Of a stretch of 44,237 nucleotides of DNA, positions 30,812 through 40,286 are shown in pieces. The stretch is from an uncultured Eubacteriales bacterium (GTDB lineage: Bacteria; Bacillota; Clostridia; Christensenellales; Aristaeellaceae): contig CADBVG010000019.1 in the NCBI GenBank assembly GCA_902798105.1, forward strand, positions 7,792 to 52,028, in the 5' to 3' direction. The stretch's first letter is position 1. The number at the start of each line of letters is the position of its first letter. Made by a program: the position numbers and the translations under genes. The notes beneath the pieces were generated by a model. The model was not told where the DNA came from. It made no database searches and worked only from the letters and a program-made list of their open reading frames with translations.

Positions 30812-32328
30812 AGCACAATCGCAGGAAAATCATCTATATCTTTCTTGCCCTGGCCGGCTATATGGCGCTGCTGGGGCTGTTGGTGTGGGTCGAACGCAGC
30901 CGGGAAGGCACGCTGATCGACACGCTGCCCAAGGCGCTGTGGTACTCGCTGGTAACGCTCACCACGGTGGGCTATGGCGACCTCTACCCTCACACGTTTG
31001 TGGGCAAGCTGATCGGCTTTATCTTCCTGCTGCTCAGCACCGGGCTGTTGGCGCTGGTGATCGGACTGGTCGCCTCATCCCTCACCGACCGGCTGCTGCC
31101 GGGACTGCGGCTATGGCGCGACCGGCGTAAGCGGTGGTATGTATTCTCCTGCGACAATGCCGCCTCCCGTGCGCTGGCCGGCCATTTGGACGGCGGCCTG
31201 GTCGTGTTCTGCCGGAGCAAGGCCACCCGGCGCTCGGAGGACGAGCTGGCCCTGCGCCAAGCCCCCTTGGCGTTGTTTGCCCGCGCCCATGCCCTGGCGG
31301 GCGAGCGGGTGTTCTTCGCCATGGACAAGGACGCCCTCGCCAACGAGCAGGACGCGCTGGCCCTGCAGGGTCTGCCCATCCACATCTACTGCCGGGGGAA
31401 AGGACTGGGCGAAAACCTGCCCCGGAACGTCACCCCCTTCAACGAATACGAGTGCTGCGCGCGCCTCTACTGGCAGACCCGGCCGTGGGCGAGCGGCGGC
31501 GAACACATCGCCCTGCTGGGAAACGGCCGCTATGCCAGGGCGCTGCTGGATCAGGGACTGCTGACCGCGCCGCCCGGCTGCGCCATTGACCTGTTTGGCG
31601 ACTGGGGCGAATGGCAGGCCATGCACCGCGCCGTGCTGGCGCTGCCGGAATGCGCCGTAGAACTGCGCTTTCACGATGGCGGCTGGCGGGAAAGCCTCGA
31701 CCTGCTGCGGGAGGCGGAGCGCGTGGTGGTGTGCGGCGACGATCACCGTGCCAATCTCGACGTCCTGTACCAGCTGAGGCTCTACTGCCCCATCCCCTGC
31801 CCCATCGACGTGCGCGCCGCCCGGGGGATGCAGGATGCCTTCTATTTCGGCCATGGAGAGGCGCTGTTCACCCCGGAGCTGGTGATGAAGCAGTCGCTGA
31901 ATCGGCTGGCGCGGCAGATGCACGAATTGTACCGCGCCCAGGCCAACGCGCCCGTTCCCCCCTGGGAGGCGCTGTCCGACTTCCTGAAGCGCTCGAACTT
32001 CGCCGCGGCGGATCACCTGCTGACCAAGGCGCGGCTGCTGCTGCCGGATGAGGACATCCATGCGCTGACCACCGATGTGTGCGGCAGGGCCGCGGCGCGC
32101 TTCGACAGCATGGATGACGCCGGGCGGGAGCGCTGCCGCAGGATCGAACACAACCGCTGGATGCTGTTCCACGCGCTGTACAACTGGCGCTGCGCCCCCA
32201 TGCGGAACGACGCCGCCCGGGAGCACCCGCTGATGGTAGCCTACGATGCGCTGGACGAATCCGAGCGCGTCAAGGACGACTACGCCTGGCAGCTGCTGCA
32301 CACACTCGCGAAGGAAGCAAAGACATGA
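30808..32328 (+). CDS. Two-helix potassium channel with RCK-like lobes and C-terminal RyR domain
   Basis: The protein has 506 residues and a GTG start overlapping the TIR stop (GTGA), with GGAG 5 nt upstream. Membrane helices at about 8-28 and 66-92 flank the pore loop with the K+ filter T53-V-G-Y-G-D58. The cytoplasmic part has a first Rossmann-like lobe (about 108-225, ending YECCARLYWQTRPW), a second with GNGRYA (238-243), and a C-terminal RyR domain (about 440-500) with E447-H-x-R450-W and HPLMVAYDALDESERVKDDY, close to the ryanodine-receptor repeat HPxLVPYDxL. It should be a tetrameric ligand-gated cation channel. The ligand is unknown; the TIR neighbour suggests an NAD-derived nucleotide. 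Confidence 0.85.
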   Translation: MKHNRRKIIYIFLALAGYMALLGLLVWVERSREGTLIDTLPKALWYSLVTLTTVGYGDLYPHTFVGKLIGFIFLLLSTGLLALVIGLVASSLTDRLLPGLRLWRDRRKRWYVFSCDNAASRALAGHLDGGLVVFCRSKATRRSEDELALRQAPLALFARAHALAGERVFFAMDKDALANEQDALALQGLPIHIYCRGKGLGENLPRNVTPFNEYECCARLYWQTRPWASGGEHIALLGNGRYARALLDQGLLTAPPGCAIDLFGDWGEWQAMHRAVLALPECAVELRFHDGGWRESLDLLREAERVVVCGDDHRANLDVLYQLRLYCPIPCPIDVRAARGMQDAFYFGHGEALFTPELVMKQSLNRLARQMHELYRAQANAPVPPWEALSDFLKRSNFAAADHLLTKARLLLPDEDIHALTTDVCGRAAARFDSMDDAGRERCRRIEHNRWMLFHALYNWRCAPMRNDAAREHPLMVAYDALDESERVKDDYAWQLLHTLAKEAKT

Positions 32329-34127
32329 GCAACACTATAATTGTCATCATCATCACCGCGGCCTGCTTCATGGCCGCCATACTGAGCCTGGCCACCAGCA
32401 AAGCGGCCAACAGCCGAATCATGGGCGTTTGCGCCGTCATCGCCATCGCGGTCGGTATCGCTTCCTACGGCTACGGCTACAGCTACAGGGACGGCTTTTC
32501 GGCGACCGTCGTGCTGAAAACGCTGCTCGCCTCCTGCCGCATGTTCGGCGGCATATTCGATTATACCGTGGTCGACGGCACACCGCTGTTTGAACACGAG
32601 GCGGTGCGGGTCCTGTACTGGGCTGGACACTTTCTTGCCTTTTACCTCACCGCGAACGCCGCCATCTCCGTGCTCGGCAGGCGCATGATGAAGCACCTGC
32701 GCACGGCCATGCTGCGATGGGGCGACATGTGCCTGGTCTACGACGCCAGCTCCGATTCCATTCGCCTGACTGGGGAGCGCCGCAAGGGCCGCGCCATGGT
32801 GCTGGTCACCGAACGGGCCGACGAATCCGTCAGCGCGATGGCGGACGCCCTGGGCGGGGTAGAATTTCCCGGGGGCCGCGCGCTGTGCGCCGACAGCAAA
32901 TTCCTGAAGGGCATCGGCGTAAAGGGCAACCGGCGCCCGGTGGACGTGTACTGCATCGGGAGCGACCCAAGCCGGAACCTGCGCTACGCCGATGCGCTGC
33001 TGCCCGCCCTGAGGGAACAGGGCGTCAACCCAGAGACCACCAGCCTGTTTCTGCTGGGCGTTTCGGAGGATCGGGCTGACCGACTGCTGGCCCAGGACGA
33101 GCGCTACGGCTACGGCGCGCTGTTCGCCTGTACCCAATACGACCTGATCGCCCGACTGGTGGTCAAAAAGCGCCCGCCGTGGGAATTTGTGCGCTTCGAC
33201 GCCGACGGCCGCGCCCGGGGCGACCTGCGCGTGGTGGTGGTGGGCTTCGGCAAGATGGGCATCGCGGTGCTGCGGCAGCTGATCGTCAACGGCCAGCTGG
33301 AAGGCAGCGTCTTCCACGCTGAGGTATTTGACCGGCGCATGGACGACCTGCGGGGCTTCGTGGAGGCCTGTTACCCGGCGCTGCTGTCCAATTATGACAT
33401 TGCGCTGCACGCCGCCGACGCGGACTCCGCGCTGTTCTACCAGCGCCTCGCCGCCAATCCTCCGAGCCTGATCGCGTTGTGCACCAGCACCCGCAAGCAG
33501 AACGCCGAGCTGGCCGATAAGCTGCACCGGTTGTACGGCAGCAGGCCCGATCGCCCCTGCATCATACAGTGTACCCCCGATTCGGCGCTGATCGACGACG
33601 TGGAATACCGTCTGGACAGCGTGGACGTGCGCGCCATGGACCGCACGGCGATGATCCTGAACCACGTGTACTGCGGCGGAGCCTCCCCTGAGGCGGACTG
33701 GCGGCACTGCGACGCCTTCAGCCGAGCCAGCTGCCGCGCCGCGGTGGACTTCTTTCCCGCCTTCCTGAAGGCCGCGAACGTCACCCCCGCGGAAGCGACA
33801 TCCGGAAAGTGGCCCCCCGCCCCCAACGTGCTGGAAAACCTGTGCCGCACGGAGCATCTGCGCTGGTGCGCGTTCTACCTGGCGATGGGCTACAGGCCCA
33901 TGAGCGAAGCGGAGCTTACCAACCGCTGCGAGCAGTACCGCCGGGGCGAGATCACGCGCATCGCCAAGAACGCCGACGACCTGACCCACACCTGCCTGGC
34001 GCCCTGGGAGCGGCTGGACGCGCTGTCCCGGCGGGAAAACGCGGTCACCGGCGGCCAGGTGGATTACAAGGCCATGGACAGGAACAACGTGCTGGCCATG
34101 CCGGACATACTGCGCCAGGTCGGATAA
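32325..34127 (+). CDS. Membrane protein with RCK-like lobes and RyR domain (channel partner)
   Basis: The protein has 600 residues; its ATG overlaps the channel stop (ATGA). Three hydrophobic helices (about 4-24, 32-52 and 93-114) contain no K+ filter. The cytoplasmic part parallels the upstream channel: a first lobe ending QYDLIARLVVKKRPPW (compare EYECCARLYWQTRPW), a second Rossmann lobe with G307-F-G-K-M-G312, and a C-terminal RyR domain with E510-H-x-R513-W and CLAPWERLDAL. The similarity implies common origin with loss or replacement of the pore. It could be a regulatory subunit, a sensor or an effector of the same ligand. It is the last gene of the operon; an AT-rich 138-bp gap follows. 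Confidence 0.8.
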   Translation: MSNTIIVIIITAACFMAAILSLATSKAANSRIMGVCAVIAIAVGIASYGYGYSYRDGFSATVVLKTLLASCRMFGGIFDYTVVDGTPLFEHEAVRVLYWAGHFLAFYLTANAAISVLGRRMMKHLRTAMLRWGDMCLVYDASSDSIRLTGERRKGRAMVLVTERADESVSAMADALGGVEFPGGRALCADSKFLKGIGVKGNRRPVDVYCIGSDPSRNLRYADALLPALREQGVNPETTSLFLLGVSEDRADRLLAQDERYGYGALFACTQYDLIARLVVKKRPPWEFVRFDADGRARGDLRVVVVGFGKMGIAVLRQLIVNGQLEGSVFHAEVFDRRMDDLRGFVEACYPALLSNYDIALHAADADSALFYQRLAANPPSLIALCTSTRKQNAELADKLHRLYGSRPDRPCIIQCTPDSALIDDVEYRLDSVDVRAMDRTAMILNHVYCGGASPEADWRHCDAFSRASCRAAVDFFPAFLKAANVTPAEATSGKWPPAPNVLENLCRTEHLRWCAFYLAMGYRPMSEAELTNRCEQYRRGEITRIAKNADDLTHTCLAPWERLDALSRRENAVTGGQVDYKAMDRNNVLAMPDILRQVG

Positions 34128-34146
34128 TTATGCATCATTATACATT

Positions 34147-34160
34147 ATATATGCATATAT
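34147..34160. other. 14-bp AT-rich perfect palindrome upstream of argG
   Basis: ATATATGCATATAT is self-complementary and lies 27 bp upstream of the argG -35 box, directly after the RyR operon. It could be an operator half or part of a weak AT-rich terminator (ATGCAT also occurs at about 34130). A clear ArgR box could not be identified. Confidence 0.3.
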
Positions 34161-34186
34161 TTAACTGAAATAGTGGCTTGCAAGGC

Positions 34187-34214
34187 TTGACTTTGCATAA
34201 AATCGGCCTATAAT
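34187..34214 (+). promoter_or_regulatory. argG promoter
   Basis: TTGACT (34187-34192), a 16-nt spacer and TATAAT (34209-34214), 51 nt upstream of the argG ATG; GGAGCGATAACC precedes the start. Confidence 0.8.
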
Positions 34215-34265
34215 ATACACAGTTAAAAGAAAACGCGCCCGCGGGGGCGACAAGGAGCGATAACC

Positions 34266-35498
<1,233 letters not shown>

Positions 35499-35517
35499 TG
35501 CGCAATCGATGAAAATG

Positions 35518-35593
35518 TAGGGGCGGCGATGCGTCGCCCGCCCGGGTAGGCATCCCATCATTGTACCCGGCGGGCGACGCATCGCCGCCCCTA
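35518..35593. repeat. 29-bp stem palindrome, TAGGGGCG family
   Basis: The arms 35518-35547 and 35565-35593 pair over 29 bp with one bulged C around a 17-nt loop. The outer TAGGGGCG motif also forms the hairpin at 20657-20687. It sits in the gap between argG and the acetyltransferase gene and can end the argG transcript, though no T-run follows. Confidence 0.75.
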
Positions 35594-35645
35594 TATTGAA
35601 TCTATACCCGAACCCGGAAACTGTACAACTGAACGGAGGCCCGGT

Positions 35646-36149
35646 ATGACCATCCGAAAATCGATCCCCCAGGACATCGACCGCATGATGGAAATCTACG
35701 CCCATTCCCGGGCGTTCATGGCGGCGCACGGCAACCCGAACCAGTGGGGGCCCACCCAGTGGCCGCCCCGGGCTCTGATCGAAAAGGACATCAAAGCGGG
35801 CCACAGCTACGTCTGCTGCGACGACGATGGCCAGGTTGTGGGCACGTTTTTCTTCATCCAGGGACCGGACATAGAGCCCACCTACCGGAATATCACCGGC
35901 GGCGCGTGGCTGGACGACGGCCCCTACGGCGTGGTACACCGCATCGCCTCGGACGGCACATGCAGGGGCACCGGGGCTTTCTGCCTGAACTGGGCCTTCG
36001 ACCAGTGCGGACACATGCGCATCGACACCCACGGCGATAACATCGTCATGCAAAACCTCGTCAAAAAGCTGGGCTTTGTCCACTGTGGCACGATCTACGT
36101 GGAGGAGGACGACTATCCCCGCCTGGCCTTTGAGAAGGTCAGGGTGTGA
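35646..36149 (+). CDS. GNAT-family N-acetyltransferase
   Basis: The protein has 167 residues with a GNAT fold: the start TIRKSIPQDIDRMMEIYAHSRAFM is a typical first strand and helix, YVCCDDDGQVVGTFFFIQG a central strand pair, and YGVVHRIASDGTCRGTGAFCLNWAFDQ the acetyl-CoA-binding region (Arg/Gly loop GTCRGTG). MRIDTHGDNIVMQNLVKKLGF is the usual closing helix. The substrate is unknown; being between argG and argH does not make it an arginine enzyme, since ArgA-type synthases have other sequences. GGAGG lies 7 nt upstream. Its stop overlaps the GTG start of the next gene. Confidence 0.85.
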   Translation: MTIRKSIPQDIDRMMEIYAHSRAFMAAHGNPNQWGPTQWPPRALIEKDIKAGHSYVCCDDDGQVVGTFFFIQGPDIEPTYRNITGGAWLDDGPYGVVHRIASDGTCRGTGAFCLNWAFDQCGHMRIDTHGDNIVMQNLVKKLGFVHCGTIYVEEDDYPRLAFEKVRV

Positions 36150-36805
36150 GCCGCGCAAGCATGGGCGAGCTGCTTCGCCGCTACCGGCGGGACAGCCGTC
36201 TCCGCGCCCGGGTCGGCGCCATGGGCTCCCTGGCCGCGTCGACGGCCTTCGCGCTGTATAACGGCATTGCAGGGCTGGTATATCACGCCCCATGGAACGG
36301 CAGCATATGCGTTTACTACCTGCTGCTGGCCGGAATACGGGGTTACCTGCTGGCCAGCCAGCGCAAGCTGGCAGGCTTTTCCCGTCCAATGGCGCGTCAA
36401 CAGGAGCAACGCGCCTGCGCCATTGCCGCCGGAGCGCTGCTCATATTGAACCTGGCGCTGATCGCCCCCATCGCGCTGATGGTGCGCATGGAAAGGCCGG
36501 TGAATATGGGGCTCATCCCCGCCATCGCCACCGCGGCGTATGCCACCTGGAAGATCACCCTCGCCTCGGTTCGCTACCGCAGACGCAGCCACAGCGGAAA
36601 CGGCTTCACGGCCCAACTGCGCACAGTGGGGCTGGTGGATGCGCTGGTATCGGTGCTGACCCTGCAAAACACGCTGATTATGGTGAAGGACGAGGGCGGC
36701 GGACGATCGATGCTGACCCTGGCCGCACTGAGCAGCGCTGCCATCTTCGTGGGCATTGTTGCAATCTCCCTTCACAACTGGAAGCAAAGGAGCAAATATA
36801 TATGA
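36146..36805 (+). CDS. Multi-pass membrane protein, unknown function
   Basis: The 219-residue protein is translated from a GTG overlapping the acetyltransferase stop (GTGA); an internal ATG at 36161 is an alternative. An Arg-rich N-terminus is followed by about six membrane helices, including AASTAFALYNGIAGLVYHAPW, ICVYYLLLAGIRGYLLA, ACAIAAGALLILNLALIAPIALM and TLAALSSAAIFVGIVAIS. I do not recognise a family. Its stop overlaps the argH ATG (ATGA), so acetyltransferase, membrane protein and argH form one translationally coupled unit. A transport role is possible but unsupported by motifs. Confidence 0.65.
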   Translation: MSRASMGELLRRYRRDSRLRARVGAMGSLAASTAFALYNGIAGLVYHAPWNGSICVYYLLLAGIRGYLLASQRKLAGFSRPMARQQEQRACAIAAGALLILNLALIAPIALMVRMERPVNMGLIPAIATAAYATWKITLASVRYRRRSHSGNGFTAQLRTVGLVDALVSVLTLQNTLIMVKDEGGGRSMLTLAALSSAAIFVGIVAISLHNWKQRSKYI

Positions 36806-38172
36806 AACTTTGGGCAGGCCGCACCGGCGGCGACGTGGACGACAGGCTTTCGGCCATCAACAATTCCATCGGCTTTGACAGCCGCATGTATAAGCAGGAC
36901 ATCACCGGCTCCATCGCCCACGCGAGGATGCTGGGCCGGCAGGGCATCATCGACGCGGCGGACGCCGCTCAGATCGTCGAAGGGCTGGAGGGCATCCTCG
37001 CCGACATCGACAGCGGGGCGCTTCAGATCGACATGACCTGCGAGGACATTCACACCTTCGTGGAGGCCACCCTGACCGAACGCATCGGCACCGCGGGCAA
37101 GAAGCTGCACACCGCCCGCAGCCGCAACGACCAGGTGGCGCTGGATATCCGCATGTTCCTTGCGGACGCGATCGACCGGCTGACCGACCTGGCGAAGAAC
37201 CTGGTCGCCGCCCTCTGCGACGTGGCCGAAAAGCACCTGGAGACGGTTATGCCCGGCTACACCCACCTGCAGCGGGCCCAGCCCATCACACTGGCCCACT
37301 GGCTGATGGCCTACGCCCAAATGCTGCTGCGGGACATCGACCGGCTTGCCGACTGCAAGAAGCGCACACTGGTACTGCCCCTGGGCTCCGGCGCGCTGGC
37401 GGGCACCACCTATCCCCTGGACCGGCAGTACGTAGCCGACCAGCTCGGCTTCAACGGCATCAGCCTGAACAGCCTGGATGGGGTCTCCGACCGGGATTTC
37501 GCGCTGGAACTGCTCTCCGCCCTGTCCATCATGATGATGCACCTGTCCCGTTTCTCCGAGGAGATCTGCATGTGGTGCAGCTGGGAGTTCCGCTTTGTCA
37601 CGCTGGCCGACCAGTTCTCCACCGGCTCGTCCATCATGCCCCAAAAGAAGAACCCCGACATCACCGAGCTGGTGCGGGGCAAGACCGGCCGGGTGTACGG
37701 CGACCTGATGACGCTGCTGACCGCCATGAAGGCCCTGCCCCTGGCCTACAACAAGGACATGCAGGAGGACAAGGAGGCCCTGTTTGACGCCATCGACACC
37801 ACCGAGCTGAGCCTGTCAGTACTCACGCCGATGCTGCGCACCGCCACCTTCCACCCCGCCAACATGAAGCAGGCCGCCGCCGCGGGCTTCATCAACGCCA
37901 CCGACTGCGCCGACTACATGGTCCGCAAGGGCGTTCCCTTCCGGGACGCCTACGGCGTGGTGGGACGGCTGGTGAAATACTGCATCGACCGGGGCACCAC
38001 GCTGGAGGCGCTGTCCCTGTCCGAATACCGGGAATTCAGCCTGGTCTTTGACGAGGACGTGTACCCCGCCATCGACCTGCTGACCTGTGTCAGCCAGCGC
38101 AACCTTCCTGGCGGCCCCGCCCCCCATGCAGTGCAGGCCACCATCGACGCCACGCGCAGCAGGCTTGGTTGA
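36802..38172 (+). CDS. argH: Argininosuccinate lyase ArgH
   Basis: This 456-residue enzyme splits argininosuccinate to arginine and fumarate. It begins MKLWAGRTGG and has LHTARSRNDQVALDIRM, MPGYTHLQRAQPITLAHW (catalytic His region) and the fumarase-superfamily loop GSSIMPQKKNP (275-285), with VSDRDFALE also intact. The start at 36802 has AAAGGAG 9 nt upstream and overlaps the membrane protein stop; a longer open frame reaching back to 36292 is only read-through in the overlapping gene. A hairpin terminator follows at 38204. Confidence 0.96.
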   Translation: MKLWAGRTGGDVDDRLSAINNSIGFDSRMYKQDITGSIAHARMLGRQGIIDAADAAQIVEGLEGILADIDSGALQIDMTCEDIHTFVEATLTERIGTAGKKLHTARSRNDQVALDIRMFLADAIDRLTDLAKNLVAALCDVAEKHLETVMPGYTHLQRAQPITLAHWLMAYAQMLLRDIDRLADCKKRTLVLPLGSGALAGTTYPLDRQYVADQLGFNGISLNSLDGVSDRDFALELLSALSIMMMHLSRFSEEICMWCSWEFRFVTLADQFSTGSSIMPQKKNPDITELVRGKTGRVYGDLMTLLTAMKALPLAYNKDMQEDKEALFDAIDTTELSLSVLTPMLRTATFHPANMKQAAAAGFINATDCADYMVRKGVPFRDAYGVVGRLVKYCIDRGTTLEALSLSEYREFSLVFDEDVYPAIDLLTCVSQRNLPGGPAPHAVQATIDATRSRLG

Positions 38173-38203
38173 GTTCCTCTCCCATGTCAAATCTTCGTGA
38201 AGC

Positions 38204-38245
38204 GGGCCGTTGTCAATCAAAAGCGCTTGACAGCGGCCCTGCTTT
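38204..38245 (+). terminator. argH terminator overlapping the ylxM promoter
   Basis: GGGCCGTTGTCAA (38204-38216) pairs with 38227-38239 (12 of 13) across a 10-nt loop and is followed by TGCTTTTG. Its 3' arm contains the TTGACA -35 box of the next promoter, so the two signals share DNA. Confidence 0.65.
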
Positions 38246-38255
38246 TGCGTATAAT
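38227..38255 (+). promoter_or_regulatory. Promoter of ylxM-ffh
   Basis: A consensus promoter: TTGACA (38227-38232), 17 nt and TATAAT (38250-38255), 41 nt upstream of the ylxM ATG. High expression is expected for the SRP operon. Confidence 0.9.
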
Positions 38256-38296
38256 GTACAGGCTGTCAAGTTATTTTGCTTGCGGAGGCGTGTGCG

Positions 38297-38653
38297 ATGG
38301 CCGATATGGACGAGCGGGTGGAATTGAACTATCTGCTGGATTTCTACGGCCCGCTGCTGACCGAGCACCGGCAGGAGGTATTGCGCCTGTACTGTGAGGA
38401 GGACCTGAGCCAGCAGGAGATCGCCGACCAGCTGTGCATCACCCGCCAAGGTGTGTTCGACAGCCTGGCGAAATCGAAGCGTCAGCTGGCAGGCTACGAG
38501 GTCAAGCTGGGCCTCGTGCGGCGGCACCTTGACCAGACCCGGGCGGCGGAGCGCTGCCTGCGGCTGCTGGATGGGGTACGCGGACTGCCCGACGACGCGG
38601 CGGCGCTGGCGGAGGCCCGGAAGGCGCTGGCCGCCATCGCTTCAAAGGATTGA
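38297..38653 (+). CDS. ylxM: YlxM family (UPF0122) helix-turn-helix protein
   Basis: The protein has 118 residues and is typical of the family. It resembles sigma-factor region 4: LNYLLDFYGPLLTEHRQEVLRLYCEEDLSQQEIADQLCITRQGVFDSLAKSKRQL contains the helix-turn-helix. In Gram-positive bacteria the gene lies directly upstream of ffh; in streptococci YlxM modulates SRP-pathway components. The ATG at 38297 has GGAGG 8 nt upstream; an in-frame TTG at 38276 is less supported. ffh follows after 30 bp. The often-present upstream ftsY is missing. Confidence 0.92.
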   Translation: MADMDERVELNYLLDFYGPLLTEHRQEVLRLYCEEDLSQQEIADQLCITRQGVFDSLAKSKRQLAGYEVKLGLVRRHLDQTRAAERCLRLLDGVRGLPDDAAALAEARKALAAIASKD

Positions 38654-38683
38654 TCAAACCGAACGGTTTGCGGAGGATATTCC

Positions 38684-40033
38684 ATGGCATTTGAAGGATT
38701 GACCGACAAACTACAGGGGGCTTTCAAAAAGCTCAACAGCAAGGGCAAGCTGAACGAGGCCGACGTCAAGGCCGCGATGCGCGACGTGCGAATGGCGCTG
38801 TTGGAGGCCGACGTCAACTTCCTGGTGGTCAAGGATTTCGTCAAGAAGGTCACCGAGCGCGCGGTGGGCCAGGACATCATGCAGAGCCTGACCCCGGGCC
38901 AGCAGGTCATCAAGATCGTCAACGAAGAGCTGACAAACCTGATGGGCGGCACCAACGCCCGGCTGACCTACTCCCCCCAGGCCCCGACGATCTACATGAT
39001 GGTCGGCCTGCAGGGCGCCGGCAAGACCACCATGTGTGCCAAGCTGGGCAACATGCTCAAGAAGGACAACAAGAAGCCATTGCTGGTGGCCTGCGACGTG
39101 TACCGCCCTGCCGCCATCAAGCAGCTGCAGGTAGTCGGCGGCCAGGTGGGCGTCGAGGTGTTCGAGCGCGGCCAGGGCAACCCCGTTGAAATTGCGAAGG
39201 AAGCCGTGGATTACGCGAAGTACTACGGCCGCGACCCGGTGATCATCGACACCGCCGGCCGGCTGCACATCGACGAAAACCTGATGCAGGAGCTGCGGGA
39301 CATCCGCGCCGCGGTCAAGCCCCAGGAGATCCTGCTGGTGGTGGACGCCATGACCGGCCAGGACGCCGTGAACGTGGCCAAGACCTTCAACGAGCAACTG
39401 GGCGTGGACGGCGTAATCCTCACCAAGTTGGACGGCGACACCCGCGGCGGCGCGGCCATCTCGGTGCGCTCGGTGACGGGCAAGCCCATCAAGTTCTCGG
39501 GCATCGGCGAAAAGCTGACGGACATCGAGCCCTTCCACCCAGACCGCATGGCCAGCCGCATCCTCGGCATGGGCGACGTGCTGACGCTGATCGACAAGGC
39601 CCAGGAGAACTTTGACGAGCAGCAGGCCATCGACCTGACCCGCAAGATGCGCACCAACAGCTTCACGCTGGAGGATTACCTGGAACAGCTGAAGCAGATG
39701 AACAAGATGGGCAGCATCACCGACCTGCTGAAGATGATTCCCGGCGTAGGCAGCAAGATCAAGGATGTGGACATCGACGAGGAAGCGGTCAGCAAAGCCC
39801 AAAAGAAGAACGAGGCCATCATACTCTCCATGACGCGCATGGAACGGCGCAACCCCGACATCCTCAACGCAAGCCGCAAGCGCCGCGTGGCCGCGGGCAG
39901 CGGCACCACCGTGCAGGACGTGAACCTGCTGCTCAAGCAATTCGACCAGGCCCGCAGCATGATGAAGAGCATGATGGGCGCTGGCAAGCGCGGCAGGATG
40001 CGCATCCCCTTCGGAAAGATGCCGAAGTTCTGA
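38684..40033 (+). CDS. ffh: Signal recognition particle GTPase Ffh
   Basis: This 449-residue SRP54-type GTPase binds signal peptides and SRP RNA and delivers ribosomes to FtsY at the membrane. It has the N domain (about 1-90), G1 GLQGAGKTT (108-116), CDVYRPAA, DTAGR, TKLDGDTRGG and the closing GEK, then a methionine-rich M domain (about 320-449) with MTRMERRNPDILNASRKRRVAAGSG for RNA binding. GGAGG lies 8 nt upstream. The TGA stop overlaps the left edge of a 188-bp palindromic element that separates ffh from rpsP. Confidence 0.97.
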   Translation: MAFEGLTDKLQGAFKKLNSKGKLNEADVKAAMRDVRMALLEADVNFLVVKDFVKKVTERAVGQDIMQSLTPGQQVIKIVNEELTNLMGGTNARLTYSPQAPTIYMMVGLQGAGKTTMCAKLGNMLKKDNKKPLLVACDVYRPAAIKQLQVVGGQVGVEVFERGQGNPVEIAKEAVDYAKYYGRDPVIIDTAGRLHIDENLMQELRDIRAAVKPQEILLVVDAMTGQDAVNVAKTFNEQLGVDGVILTKLDGDTRGGAAISVRSVTGKPIKFSGIGEKLTDIEPFHPDRMASRILGMGDVLTLIDKAQENFDEQQAIDLTRKMRTNSFTLEDYLEQLKQMNKMGSITDLLKMIPGVGSKIKDVDIDEEAVSKAQKKNEAIILSMTRMERRNPDILNASRKRRVAAGSGTTVQDVNLLLKQFDQARSMMKSMMGAGKRGRMRIPFGKMPKF

Positions 40034-40220
40034 ACCCCTCAGTCACGCTTCGCGTGACAGCTCCCCCTTCAGTGGAGCCCAAAAAAGAGCTTTCTCTGAA
40101 AGGGGCATCGAGCGCCCTGAAAACTCTCCAGTGGAGAGTTTTCAGGGAGAACGGGTCGGCAGACCCCCGTTGATGAGGCTGGCAGGCCCGTGGACGGTGC
40201 CCCAAAGGGGCGGAGGGGTT
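40033..40220. repeat. 188-bp palindromic element between ffh and rpsP
   Basis: Its ends AACCCCTC (40033-40040) and GAGGGGTT (40213-40220) are inverse. Inside are a TCACGC/GCGTGA hairpin (40042-40056), a perfect 15-bp hairpin (40115-40129 with 40133-40147) and shorter complementary stretches. No gene is inside. Strings of the type CCCTCAGTCACGCTTCGCGTGACAGC are widespread dispersed repeats in gut Firmicutes. It may uncouple rpsP-khpA from ffh. Confidence 0.75.
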
Positions 40221-40286
40221 AATCCCGATATACGAGGCAATAGCCGTATATATACAATCACCTGAAATTATAAGGAGGAATTCCAA

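Noticed and set aside
34128..34186. Possible ArgR (ARG box) sites upstream of argG.
   Set aside because: AT-rich palindromes exist, but none fits the ARG box pattern well enough to claim.
36292..36801. N-terminally extended argH.
   Set aside because: The extension is out-of-frame read-through of the overlapping membrane protein gene; ATG 36802 has the ribosome binding site and the family N-terminus.
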